Made by a program: the position numbers and the translations under genes
Notes under the pieces: generated by a model
Told to the model about the DNA's origin: nothing
What the model saw: only the letters and a program-made list of their open reading frames with translations
Database searches by the model: none
From: Cladochytrium replicatum
Taxonomy: Eukaryota; Chytridiomycota; Chytridiomycetes; Cladochytriales; Cladochytriaceae
Assembly (NCBI GenBank): GCA_025526935.1
Contig: JAHLKD010000032.1
Span: forward strand, 310,001 to 374,000
DNA length: 64,000 bases
Direction of reading: 5' to 3'
Shown here: positions 11,984-22,358 of the stretch, in pieces
Position numbering within the stretch: position 1 is the stretch's first letter
Layout: each line of letters opens with the position of its first letter

Positions 11984-14132
11984 TTACTTATTCCCTGGCT
12001 TAAAAAAAGTGGTAATGGCATTCTGTGGTTCAGCCACCCTTTTACTCCCCGATCCACCATTGCCATTTCTTGCCCCCGCTCCTCTACCTTTGGTCAGAGG
12101 TTTTGGAATGTTTGGCAGCGCCCGCGCCTGCTGATCCTCCCTATACAAAGCCATCGCAAAATGGAAGTCCGTATGCTCCTCCCTTGTCCAACTCTCAACC
12201 CTTTCCCCGCACTCCCCACAAACGATCCATCCCGCATGATCAATCCCATTTTCCGTTTCCAAATGGTTCCCTGGTTCATGAAAATCATCACCTGCGATTC
12301 GTTTCGCGGGTGGAGAGCTTACGGGATGAGGTGCGTCACGCTTCTGACCAGCTACGGACGGAGCGAAGAAACGAGTGATAGGTGCGCTTCCACGCTCCTC
12401 GGATATGAATTGTGAGACCGAGAGTGTAATGTGGTGGGATGGTAGCGATGGTTTCGAGACGCCGCCGAGGACCAGCTCGGTTACTTTGTCGCGAAGGGAT
12501 TCGGCGGAAAAGTTGGGTGTGCGCGGCGGTACTGGCGTGGTTCGCGTGAAATCGCTTGATGAGCCGACACTCCGTACATGAACCTTGACAAGAAAGCAGG
12601 AAAAGTCATCTTTGTGATAATTATACACGGCAAAAAGTTCTCACCGTCATGGTCTTTGGCCAACGAGCACGGAGCTCGTATTCGTCCGTTATACGCACAT
12701 ATAGCTCCGCTGAAAGTATCCCGATCCATCCGGCGACGTCGTCCCGTGTCCGTGCGAATGGGGCTGGGATTGATTTTGCCGCCATCATTGATTTGGGGAT
12801 GGAAACCTCGCGAAGGTCGTCGTTGCAGATGCCACGAACGATGTTGTGGAGCCATATGGCTGCGGCGGGGTCACCGATCCGTTGTTCGAGCTCTTCTTTG
12901 GAGTATTTCCAGAGGTCCCCACATTTGAGCGGTGGAGGGGCTGGGGGTGCTGTTGGTGGGTCGGAGGTTTGCGTTTCTGAGGCGGTTGGTTCGTGATGAT
13001 CGTCCATCGTAGCGGGTGGTTGTGAAGATTCAAACGCGGTTCCGATGGAGCGGCCAAACTTTCCTCCAAGGCCTCGGATGCTGGTGACCTCCACAGTAGC
13101 CATGAACTTTAGCACTTGCGATGATCTGAGAACAGCCTGATGTGGAAATTGAGTAATGATCTCGTTTTAAATTGAGAACAGCAAGACATACCTGACCATT
13201 CGGCTTATTCAACGGAGAACAAAGCTTGGAAACTGTTTTGTTTGGCGAGATCCCCGATGAGCACGTAAACTTTGTTTCTTTCAGAACCGCTGCGCGGATT
13301 TCCTTGGACAGGTGAGCTGCAAGGTTAATTGCGAGATCCGGGTATCCCCGTGACGTTGTTGTGGGCTCATCTCCTGTCTCGCCCGCCAACCTTCCCAAAT
13401 CGTCGGACCACGTTGAGACAGGTCCCTCTTCGTCGAGCTCTCCCGGCCAAACATTTGGCGATTCGAATATGCGTCTATGAACTTCTTCCGTAACATCCAA
13501 ATACGCCTCGTCGATCCCCGCCCGCTCCACGTCCAAGTTACTGAAAGTCTTGAAAACACCAAAGATTTCCTTGCTCGCATTTCTGCAAATAATAATATCA
13601 GCTCCAGCTTCTAGACTACACCGCAGTATCGAAAGACCCACCGATACGATTCCAATGAAACCTTGTGTGTTCTCTGGGAGACCTTCAAACTCCCCTCCTC
13701 GCCCTCCCGATATCTCGGCACCATCTCACCCTCTACAAACGTCGCGACGTGTACAAGCCGCACTTCAGGACAAATCTTCTTAGCCTCTTCGGCGGTGTGA
13801 AACCTCCGAACGCCGCGTGCGCGGGCTGCGTAGTTTACGGCGATCAGGCTCTGCCATTGTTGCACGCACAGTGGCTCGGAGTGACTTTTTAATTCAACAC
13901 GCGATGAAATCAGATTTTGGGATTCTGATTGTGTGAAGTTTTGCAATGAAACTCACGGAATGTCCAATCGTCGGTGCTCAACTTGCTGGATGTGTTTGTT
14001 TGGATCAGGTTTGTGGTAGTTACTTAATAAACGCATTACCGCGTAGAAGCAGTCCAGATCGACGTGCAGGATGACTCGCTGTTTCTTCAAAGCGTTTCTT
14101 TTAGCGAGGATTTCGTGTGGGAGAGTGTTCAT
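11984..14132 (-). CDS. POLH: DNA polymerase eta (Rad30 type)
   Basis: Y-family translesion polymerase that copies past UV dimers in the nucleus. Start taken at 14132 (MNTLPHEI); an in-frame Met lies upstream at 14189. Exon 1 has the metal-binding ILHVDLDCFYA and splices to QVEHRRLDIP, then LIAVNYAARARGV (finger region). The second catalytic motif reads GIDEAYLDVT, with Gly where the family usually has Ser. SSGISPNKTVSKL and LNKPNGQ follow, then the HhH region VTSIRGLGGKFG (about 13060). The C-terminus has a UBZ-type zinc finger, CGECGERVESW..EEHTDFH (about 12150-12210), which binds ubiquitin. It ends in a PIP box, QNAITTFF, which binds PCNA. These two elements separate eta from kappa and iota. 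At least five introns are visible, e.g. 13135-13190. Confidence 0.92.
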
Positions 14133-14714
14133 TTGATTCGCCAGAACCACAAGCCACAGATTGGGTACAGATTGGGCTTCTTCGCACACATTTGTTTTGA
14201 ATGCTCCATGTTATCAGATGATGCAAACATTGTTGTTGGAGTCAAACACCAGCCTTCCGCTGGGCACAGCCAAAATATCGTTCATCTTGTTTATATATTT
14301 GATCGCGATGATATCACGCTCGGTCAACGAAGTGAAAATTCCGGAATGCGCTCTCCAAAACTGAATTCTGATTGGTAATATTCAGGAAGTCCGTCGATTG
14401 CGACTGGATTTTGATAACGTTATGGAGACTCAAGCTCGCGGGAAGGGGATTCGATCATTGAGACAGATCTTGAGGTGGTTATGAAAACTAGTGCAGTTTA
14501 TGTGGCCAATTATCGTACTTCTCGTCACGTCATTTTGCACCACCTCTTGGTTTCGTCGAGGAGAATTTTTAACCCATTAAGAACCTCGCATCTGGTACGC
14601 TGTCTCGTTACCTATTTCAGCTACAAAGGCTCATCGCAGTTTCAAGAGTGGAACGTGCATCTCCAAGTTTCACTACATTCAAAGGATCAAAAAGCAAACT
14701 CAGCGGAAAACCTG
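14133..14714. other. intergenic, nothing clear
   Basis: About 580 bp upstream of the polymerase gene and ahead of the decayed VWA-gene fragment. I see no conserved frame or repeat. It may include further remnants of the fragment that follows, too diverged to recognise. Confidence 0.4.
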
Positions 14715-15190
14715 CCGAAAAGGTGGCACGTATGACCGAAAAAGGAATGAAATATATTCACGCAGTCTCAACATGAGGCCAAATTTGTCAAATTTAACAG
14801 AAACTATAATCAAAACTCAGGCATTAGTGTTTATCTACCAGTGGACAGAACGTTGTATGATCCATCATCGCCGGTGTCCCTTTCGCGTTCTAATTCCTTG
14901 TTGATGTTAGTGGTAGCAAGAAACCCTCTTTGCGTTGTAGCAGCAAACGGAGCAATAGCGGACGTTTTCAAGCCGTTCCGCGAATACCTTCGGAGAAATG
15001 AGACTCAAAAAACAAGGAATCGTACACGGATTTACCCCGACGGCTGACAACAGCAAGCTCTCTCTCTCTCTCGCAGAAGACTTTCAAGCAATCGGGTATC
15101 TTGAAAGTCCCATCGTCGGCACATCCCAAGAGGATATCCGATCCAAGATCACAGCACTGGGTTCTGTATCCGTGCTGAATGGAGTGTAAA
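14715..15190 (+). pseudogene. decayed partial copy of the solute-binding/VWA gene
   Basis: A degraded duplicate of the third and fourth exons of the gene at 15361-17570. Matching stretches are MTEKGMKYIHAVST (gene: MARRGMNYLHAVST), VFIYQWTE against VFIYPADG, NPLCVVAANGAIADV against NPLCVITADATKAEA, and KKQGIVHGFTPTADNSKLSL against a similar run. The intron between the two exons is also recognisable, so the copy arose at DNA level and not by retroposition. Stops and frameshifts separate the blocks; neither the transmembrane start nor the VWA domain is present. It lies head-to-tail just upstream of the intact gene. Confidence 0.85.
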
Positions 15191-15360
15191 ATTTACCTGA
15201 CTGATAGTTAAGCTTCCATCCACACCCATTCGGTGGCGCTGTGTGCTGTGCTCTCCAGCCAATCGCGTGTGCACGTGCGAATCGTTTCCCACGCTTGGTG
15301 TTCTGTCCCCAATAAAAGCCGCCGTTGGTCCTCGTCCACCACCCCTCCGTTCTCTAAAAA

Positions 15361-17570
15361 ATGTCCACGACAATGTCCAACCAGTCGAATGACTATATCC
15401 CACATTCGACTACATCATCTTCCGCTGGCGACCGGGCTGGTGGTCCCGTCTACCATCTGCCCGCTTACCTTGAACACTCCGCAACCACCGCAGTTCCCAC
15501 CTCGACCACTTATGACGATAACCCCAAAAAAGTACCAACAAACCGACGGCGCCTCATCGTCATTATCGTTGGTGTCGCACTTCTTGTGATTGCTGGTGTA
15601 GTCATCGGCGTATACTTTGGAGTCATCGCAAAGGGCTCCGCTGGTCTTGTGCTCACACTCCAGGCAGCAAACACAAAGCAGGACTGGTTAACTCTCGCCG
15701 GATCAAAGTTCAACGATTCAAAGACAACTGTCAATGGCCAAGCAGTATCAGTTAATATCGCGTTCACTGGCTCAAATCTGTCCAGCACCATTTTCGGTGG
15801 TTGGCCTGATGCTTGGAGGTGGGTCAAAATGCGTTCCCATACTTTTTCCTGATTCTTATGACAAATACTTAGCCCCCAGAACGTACTTTGGGTCAACCAA
15901 GTCACTGACTACTACAAAAATTCTGCAACAAAACCTCCGTTTCTCATTTCGGGAGCGAAGCCAGACTGTCTGGAGACGATCACAACACCTATTGGTGTTG
16001 CCATGTGGAGGACCATGGCGGAGGCACTTGGATGGCCTGGAAGAGATATTGGGTGGAAAGATCTCGTCACTCTTGCCGAACAAGGTTGGTCATCTGTTGG
16101 CCGAAACTATGGCGATTTCCGCCTTGGATACGGGTGAGTTTCATTTTTCTCGCGATGTTGTCTTCGCCCTATAAAATGCGTTCTTTCTAGCCACCCAGAA
16201 TTCTCCAACTCTGGTCGCTTGACCATTGTAGCGGCAATCTATGCCCTTGCCAACCAACGTGGTAATTTGGCGCCATCTGATATCAACAACGCAACAATTG
16301 CCGCGATCCAGAAGATTTCCTTCGCGGTGCAACACATGGGTACGATCGAGACAGATCTGTTGGACCGTATGGCCAGGAGAGGAATGAACTATCTTCACGC
16401 CGTTTCAACGTACGAGGCCAACGTTATCAACTTCAACAGAAATAACCCCAATTCCACCGGATTGGTGTTCATCTACCCAGCGGACGGAACCTTTGTATGA
16501 TACTACATTTGTGCATCTTTTTTGTTCTTAACCCGTGTAAATTCTCAGTGGTCGGAGAACCCTCTTTGCGTGATCACAGCAGACGCAACTAAAGCAGAAG
16601 CTATCAAGTCGTTCCGCAATTACCTTCGGACAACTGAAGTTCAAAAACAAGCGATCGTTTACGGATTCCGGCCGACTGCTATCTTCAGCAACCTCTCACT
16701 CACAGCAGATGTTCCACAAATCGGAAATCTCAAAAGTCCATTCATCGACACATCGCTTGGAGTGCTCAGTAATAAGACCCAAGAGACAGTGAAGTTGCTG
16801 CCTCTTCCTGATCCACCGTCTGTCATGGACCTTATCATCAATGCGTGGAAGACGGTCAAGAAACCCTCCGTCACCGTCCTCGTCATAGGTAAGGAAAGGC
16901 ATACTGATTTAAAAAGCTTTTATTTTTATTTAAATTTGTCATGTTATAAGATACGTCGGGATCCATGAACACGCCCAAGAACGGGATTGTCCCAATCAAC
17001 GCCTTAATACCCGCTGCCCAGTCGTTCATCTCCAACATGCTTCCTCAGGACTACCTTATCCTCATCCCCTTCTCATCCACCTACTCCGTCATCCGACCAT
17101 CAGGTGCGACCAACTTCACCGACAACCCTCCCACCATCGCCGACCTCTCCCCCTTCTCTATCAACGGAACCTGGCGTGGCGAAGCCTTGGCCGAGGTCGG
17201 AAAGCTCCAGGCGACCGGCGCGACACTTCTCTACGACACGACCAAGTACGCCTCGAGCCTTCTCACGAGCATCCGCGACGCCGATGTCACGAGGAAAGTG
17301 CGACGGAACTACGGCATCGTGCTCATGACCGACGGGAAGAACGACAATGCAAAAGATAACAGCAACGACGCAGCGGCGTTCAACAGCCTCTTGCAGAGCT
17401 TGCCGGATGGAACTGAGAGTGACCAGGTGCATATTTTCTGCATTGGTTACGGTGACGACGCGGACGTGAATGTGTTAACGTCGGTGGCGAACAGGACGAA
17501 CGGGAAATATTACAGCGCAAACACTGTGAACGTTGGGGATATTTATCGCACGCTGAGCTTGGAGTACTGA
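15361..17570 (+). CDS. membrane-anchored solute-binding-like domain plus VWA protein
   Basis: Five exons: 15361-15818, 15873-16133, 16191-16494, 16549-16888 and 16951-17570, about 660 residues. The N-terminus is a roughly 60-residue, Ser/Thr-rich, probably cytoplasmic segment. RRRLIVIIVGVALLVIAGVV then forms a signal-anchor membrane helix, so the rest should face outward. Residues about 95-440 resemble the periplasmic solute-binding fold that bacteria fuse to VWA domains (FGGWPDAW, GVAMWRTMAEALGW, YGDFRLGYGHPEFSNSG). The last about 200 residues are a von Willebrand A domain with an intact MIDAS: DTSGSM, a threonine loop and LMTDGKNDN. Metal-dependent ligand or protein binding is expected. The introns show it is a true nuclear gene. 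Its closest known architecture is bacterial, so ancient transfer is possible but not shown. Confidence 0.85.
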
Positions 17571-18248
17571 TCTCTTCTGCCAATGATCCGTTTGCCTCTT
17601 ATTAATGATGACTCGCGAAATTCTCGCTCAATTGCATCAATCCCTATATAGAGCGGTGCCTGTTTCATTTGAAGGTTTTTTCTTCTCCGGTATTTAGGCT
17701 TTTTTTCAGTCCGCAAGTGCGGTAGTATGTATAAAAGATAACGTGGTGGTATTTTGACTTTAGAGTTGCTTTTGATACTTTGTTGCATACCTTCCATATG
17801 GCCAAAATCTCTCCATTTTCAAGTTATGTTCTTCCCGTTTGCAGTAAAATGAAGCACACCAGCTCGCTCTCTTTTGTTGTAATCTTAATATCTGAGCGTT
17901 TATTTTCTTTTGCGAGGAAGTGATTGTTCTTCCCACTTGTTGTCAAACAAGCTGAGGCTGAACGGAAACGGAATCACCAAAATTTTTCATCAACCCCGCA
18001 CACATCGACTCCTTCTGGGTTTGTGCGCTTAGCACATTGGAAGAGACTCGAATGGGACCCGATTGTCTTCTCCATTTCATCCCAACTACATCGATTCCAT
18101 AATTAATTCTTCCGAATTGGCGTCTGAGTTTGTTTCATGTTGCAATTGTGTCTCCTTAAATTTGTTTTAGTAAGAAGTGTGGTCCCACATGAAAAGTACT
18201 GATCAATTACCCCTATAAATATGCCAACAGTATCTCATCGGATTCAGC
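17571..18248 (+). promoter_or_regulatory. intergenic with TATA-like box ahead of the dehydrogenase
   Basis: About 680 bp between the VWA gene and the dehydrogenase. No gene is visible. A TATAAAT at 18214-18220 sits about 30 bp before the ATG at 18249, so it could be the core promoter with a very short leader. The rest is AT-rich and unremarkable. Confidence 0.4.
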
Positions 18249-19368
18249 ATGGCTTCACTAGCGTCTTACGTTCCTCCTCCAGGATCGCTTACCAACAAAA
18301 CAGTCCTGATCACTGGTAAGTTATAACGACCGCCTCTTAAAACCTTCTGACATTTGATATATGATCCAGGCGGGAGTGCCGGCATCGGCAAATGGAATGT
18401 GAAGCAGTTCGCCTTGCTTCGACCGAGACGGCTCTTCGTTCTCGGTCGTAATGAAATCAAAACGCGGAAAGTGATCGACACGGTTTGCGCGGAGACGGGT
18501 TTCGAAAAGATTCATTTTGTGCTTTGCGACACGTCGAGCTTCGGGTCGGTGAAGAGTGCGGCGAACAAGTTCTTTGAGCTGAGTGGCGCGAATCCAGAGC
18601 TGCACCTCTTGGTGTGCAATGCCGGTACATCATTCTCCGAGGATGAAAGGACGGAGGACGGGTTCCACGTTTTGTAGGTCTTTCCGCTTGTTTTTATAGC
18701 TGATTGACTGACATTTTTGTATGTATCGAATCGTTAGATGGCAGACGAACTATCTTTCCCACTTCTTGTTGACCGAGATCCTGCTTCCGACTATGAAGAA
18801 ATCTGCCGAGAAGGAAGGACGAGTGCCTGGCGCTGTGAGGATCGTGAACGTGAGTTCGATCGGGCACACCTTCGCCAACGGCATCGAGTTTGAGAAGACT
18901 CGAGCGTATCCGGTCCAAAACCCCGTTGAAGCGATGTTGGGACCTTACGCTCTCTCAAAATTCGCTCAGGTGAAGTCCAGCTCCCACAATTGTCACATCA
19001 CATCATGGCTGATCTTGGGTTTTTTGGGGGGAAAGGTTGTGGACACCAAGCTTCGCGCTGAGGAGCTTAAAGAATACGGCATCACGGTACACTCATTGCA
19101 CCCGGGACCGGTTGACACCGAAATCTGGGGAAAGGGTGGCGTTACGGATCCCGAAACGACATTCAACATCAAGCTAATTTCCGAGGAGCTCGGATCTCTC
19201 ACAACTTTCTACGTCTCCACTTCTACCGACGAGGATGTGTTAGGGCACAGCGGGGATTATTATGACGAGGGCAAGCTCGGGACAGTAAATCCGAAAGCGG
19301 AGGACAAGGACTTGCAGATCAAGTTGAAGGAGACAAGCTTGGAGCAAGTTCAGGGTTGGCTTGCATGA
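18249..19368 (+). CDS. short-chain dehydrogenase/reductase, intact
   Basis: NAD(P)-dependent oxidoreductase of the classical SDR fold, nearest to the retinol dehydrogenase/WWOX-like group by motif; substrate unknown. Exons 18249-18315, 18370-18673, 18738-18969 and 19036-19368, about 310 residues. Cofactor loop TGGSAGIGKWNVKQF, then CNAG, NVSSIGH with the catalytic Ser, and PYALSKFAQ with the catalytic Tyr and Lys. HSLHPGPVDTEIWGKGG follows. The third intron falls directly after the catalytic motif. It is the only one of three related copies in the window (10442-11642, 18249-19368, 19578-20419) with every catalytic element in frame. Confidence 0.92.
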
Positions 19369-19577
19369 TGATATATCTGTAGTGATCGTATATCAACGAA
19401 ATGAAAAGCTGTACTAGCTTCAAAGTGTGGCCCGCTACGTTGCTGCACTTATATCCGAATTTGCGGCATTCCTTTCTTTCTGCTCCGGACGGAAGATGCT
19501 TCAGAAGGTGGCATTTCTCTTCTGTTTGCTGTGCGCGCATTTCATGACCCGCTATTCTCTATTGAAAAGCATTCAAC

Positions 19578-20419
19578 ATGGCATCATTAGCAAGAGTACT
19601 TTCCCCGTCCAACTCTGTCACAAACAACACTGTGTTAATCATGGATATTCACCGAAGTCTCCCTTTCACGACATCAACTGACTTTATCTGAACCAGGCGG
19701 AAGCACCGGAATTGGGAAATGGAACTTGAAAAATTCGCTTTGCTTTAGCCGAAACAACTCTTCGTTCTGGGCAGAAATGCGGTGAAGGCACAAGCTGTGA
19801 TCGATTTGGTTCGCATCAAGACTGGGTTTGAGGGCATTCACTTCGTTCAGTGCGATATGTGGAGTTTCGAATCGGGGAAGCGTGCCGCAACGGGGTTCTT
19901 TGAATTGAGGAGTGAAAAGCCAGAGCTGAATTTGTTTGGTGTGGAACGCTGGAACGGCCGCTGGGACGTCAGCTTTTGAAGAGAATACGGATGATGGATA
20001 AGACCTTCTGTACATTCAAACCATGACCACTAAGCTAGCGTTTTCTGTTTTTCATAGTTGGCCGACAAACTACCTCTCTCATTTTCTACTGACCGAGCTA
20101 CTGCAGTCCAACTTCCTTGCTCATTTCCTGCGTAGCAGGTTCATTCTCTTCATCCTGGAGCTATCGACTCAGAGCTGTGGGGAAATGGCGGAGTTGCGGA
20201 TCCCGGATCTGCATTTGGATTGAGCTCCTCTCGGTCGAGCAGGGTTCGCTCAACACCCTCTACGTGGCCACTTCGAACGATTAAGTGGTGCTCAACCGAA
20301 GTGGAGATTACTTCGACGCTGGCCGTGTCGGGAATGCAGCTCCAGGCACGGGCTCAAAGGAAATTCGGGATGAACTCAAAGAGAAAAACCTCGAGTTTGT
20401 GAAAGCTTTCCTGGAATGA
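19578..20419 (+). pseudogene. ruined third short-chain dehydrogenase copy
   Basis: Tandem relative of the gene ending at 19368. It begins with MASLARVLSP and NNTVL (19578-19640), close to MASLASYVPP and NKTVL of the intact copy. It then reads GGSTGIGKWN with a frame change at the end (about 19695-19735), LFVLGRNAVKAQAVID in pieces, and SWPTNYLSHFLLTELL (20055-20100). The part carrying the catalytic Ser and the YxxxK is missing or unrecognisable. The tail up to the TGA at 20417 still resembles the family C-terminus (DYFDAGRVGN, AFLE). It is broken by several frameshifts, an internal deletion and stops. Confidence 0.88.
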
Positions 20420-20460
20420 GCTTCCCACTTTGACTTCTTAATCATGAAACTCCTTTGTTA

Positions 20461-20500
20461 GTTCGATCCAGCCTGATGTTGTTTGATCCAGCCTGATGTT
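20461..20500. repeat. 20-bp tandem duplication
   Basis: Two 20-bp units starting at 20461 and 20481 differ at one base (gttcgatccagcc against gtttgatccagcc). They lie just after the ruined dehydrogenase. No function is suggested. Confidence 0.8.
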
Positions 20501-20776
20501 GAGTTGAATCTTGTATGATCCCCGAGATCCAACCACTTTCTATCCTCCTCCTCGATCATAATACGATGGATGAGGGACTGGTGCCCATGTTTTTCCGAAT
20601 TTTCCGAAGTTTTCATGCAAAAGGTCATGCTGATGCTGATATTTGAATGAATCGAAATGAAATTGAATAGAACATTGGAGACAATTAAAAATGTCCAGCA
20701 TAGTGTTCATGGCAGTTCGAAAGTGGTTCCTGATTGGACCAAACCCGTAGACTTGGGAGCCTCGCAACTAGTCGGA

Positions 20777-21570
<794 letters not shown>

Positions 21571-22358
21571 GAAGAGCTGGGACGCACGATGGGGGAAAGG
21601 TCAATCGAAGATGAAATTCGCATTCACTATATTGTTCACTATATTGTTCGTGGCTGTTCTGGTAATTCGGATGTTAAAGTTCTGCGTACTTTCAACAGTG
21701 ATACAAATTTCTAATATATCGTTCGGGAATCTCGTTTTCTCGAAGAACTCGTCCTTTTCATGTCCTCCCAAGTTAGGCTGCAAACCGGTGATCTCTTCTA
21801 TGTGCGAAATGCACAGAAACCTTTTCATGTCCTCCCAAGTTAGGCTGCAAACCGGTGATCTCTTCTATGCGAACTGCACAGAAACATTCTTCCAACCGGG
21901 TTCTAGTGAGGATTTTTTTTACTTCTCCCAAGATTCCGTATGCTACTGAGACATCCGTGTTAGGTGCACATGAGGAGCCATAGGCGGTGCGTACTGGAGT
22001 GTACTTTCACCAACCTACGCATTTTCACTCGATCAAGCCCCGAGGGCCATCACACGTACGTAGTGTGGTTAGAGATCTTAATAAACTCAATTCAAATTCT
22101 CGAATTCCAGTTAACAAAGATTCCCTTGATCGAAAGGGCCAAAATCCATTACTTTTGACGCACCAGATCCCTGGGTTGTGAAAACGCGTCCGATCATGTG
22201 ATCACGGCTGTTCCGCTCCGCAGCTGTGATCCCGACGGTGTTCTTGTTGTGCTGACAGTTGCCTTCAGCCATATTGGCCGAATACATCCAGAAAGATCAC
22301 CAGAGAGTCACTTTCCACTGAGATCATCGCCGGAAGTGGCATTCACGTACAAAACGAG
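21571..22358. other. intergenic, no supported gene
   Basis: About 790 bp between MORN5 and the retinoblastoma-family gene. It contains the 67-bp duplication listed separately. The open frame spanning that duplication has no family I recognise and its length is a by-product of the repeat. Confidence 0.5.
21753..21885. repeat. 67-bp direct duplication
   Basis: The 67-bp unit starting ccttttcatgtcctccc at 21753 is repeated from 21820. The first roughly 50 bp are identical; the end of copy 2 has two bases missing and a change. A recent local duplication. Confidence 0.88.

Noticed and set aside
12578-12996. Plus-strand frames across the polymerase gene
   Set aside because: They are shadows of the coding minus strand and show no family resemblance.
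17100-17432. 110-codon minus-strand frame inside the VWA exon
   Set aside because: Antisense shadow of a GC-rich coding exon.
15361-17570. Bacterial contamination in the assembly
   Set aside because: Four introns with normal splice sites and a decayed intron-bearing copy next door show it is resident.
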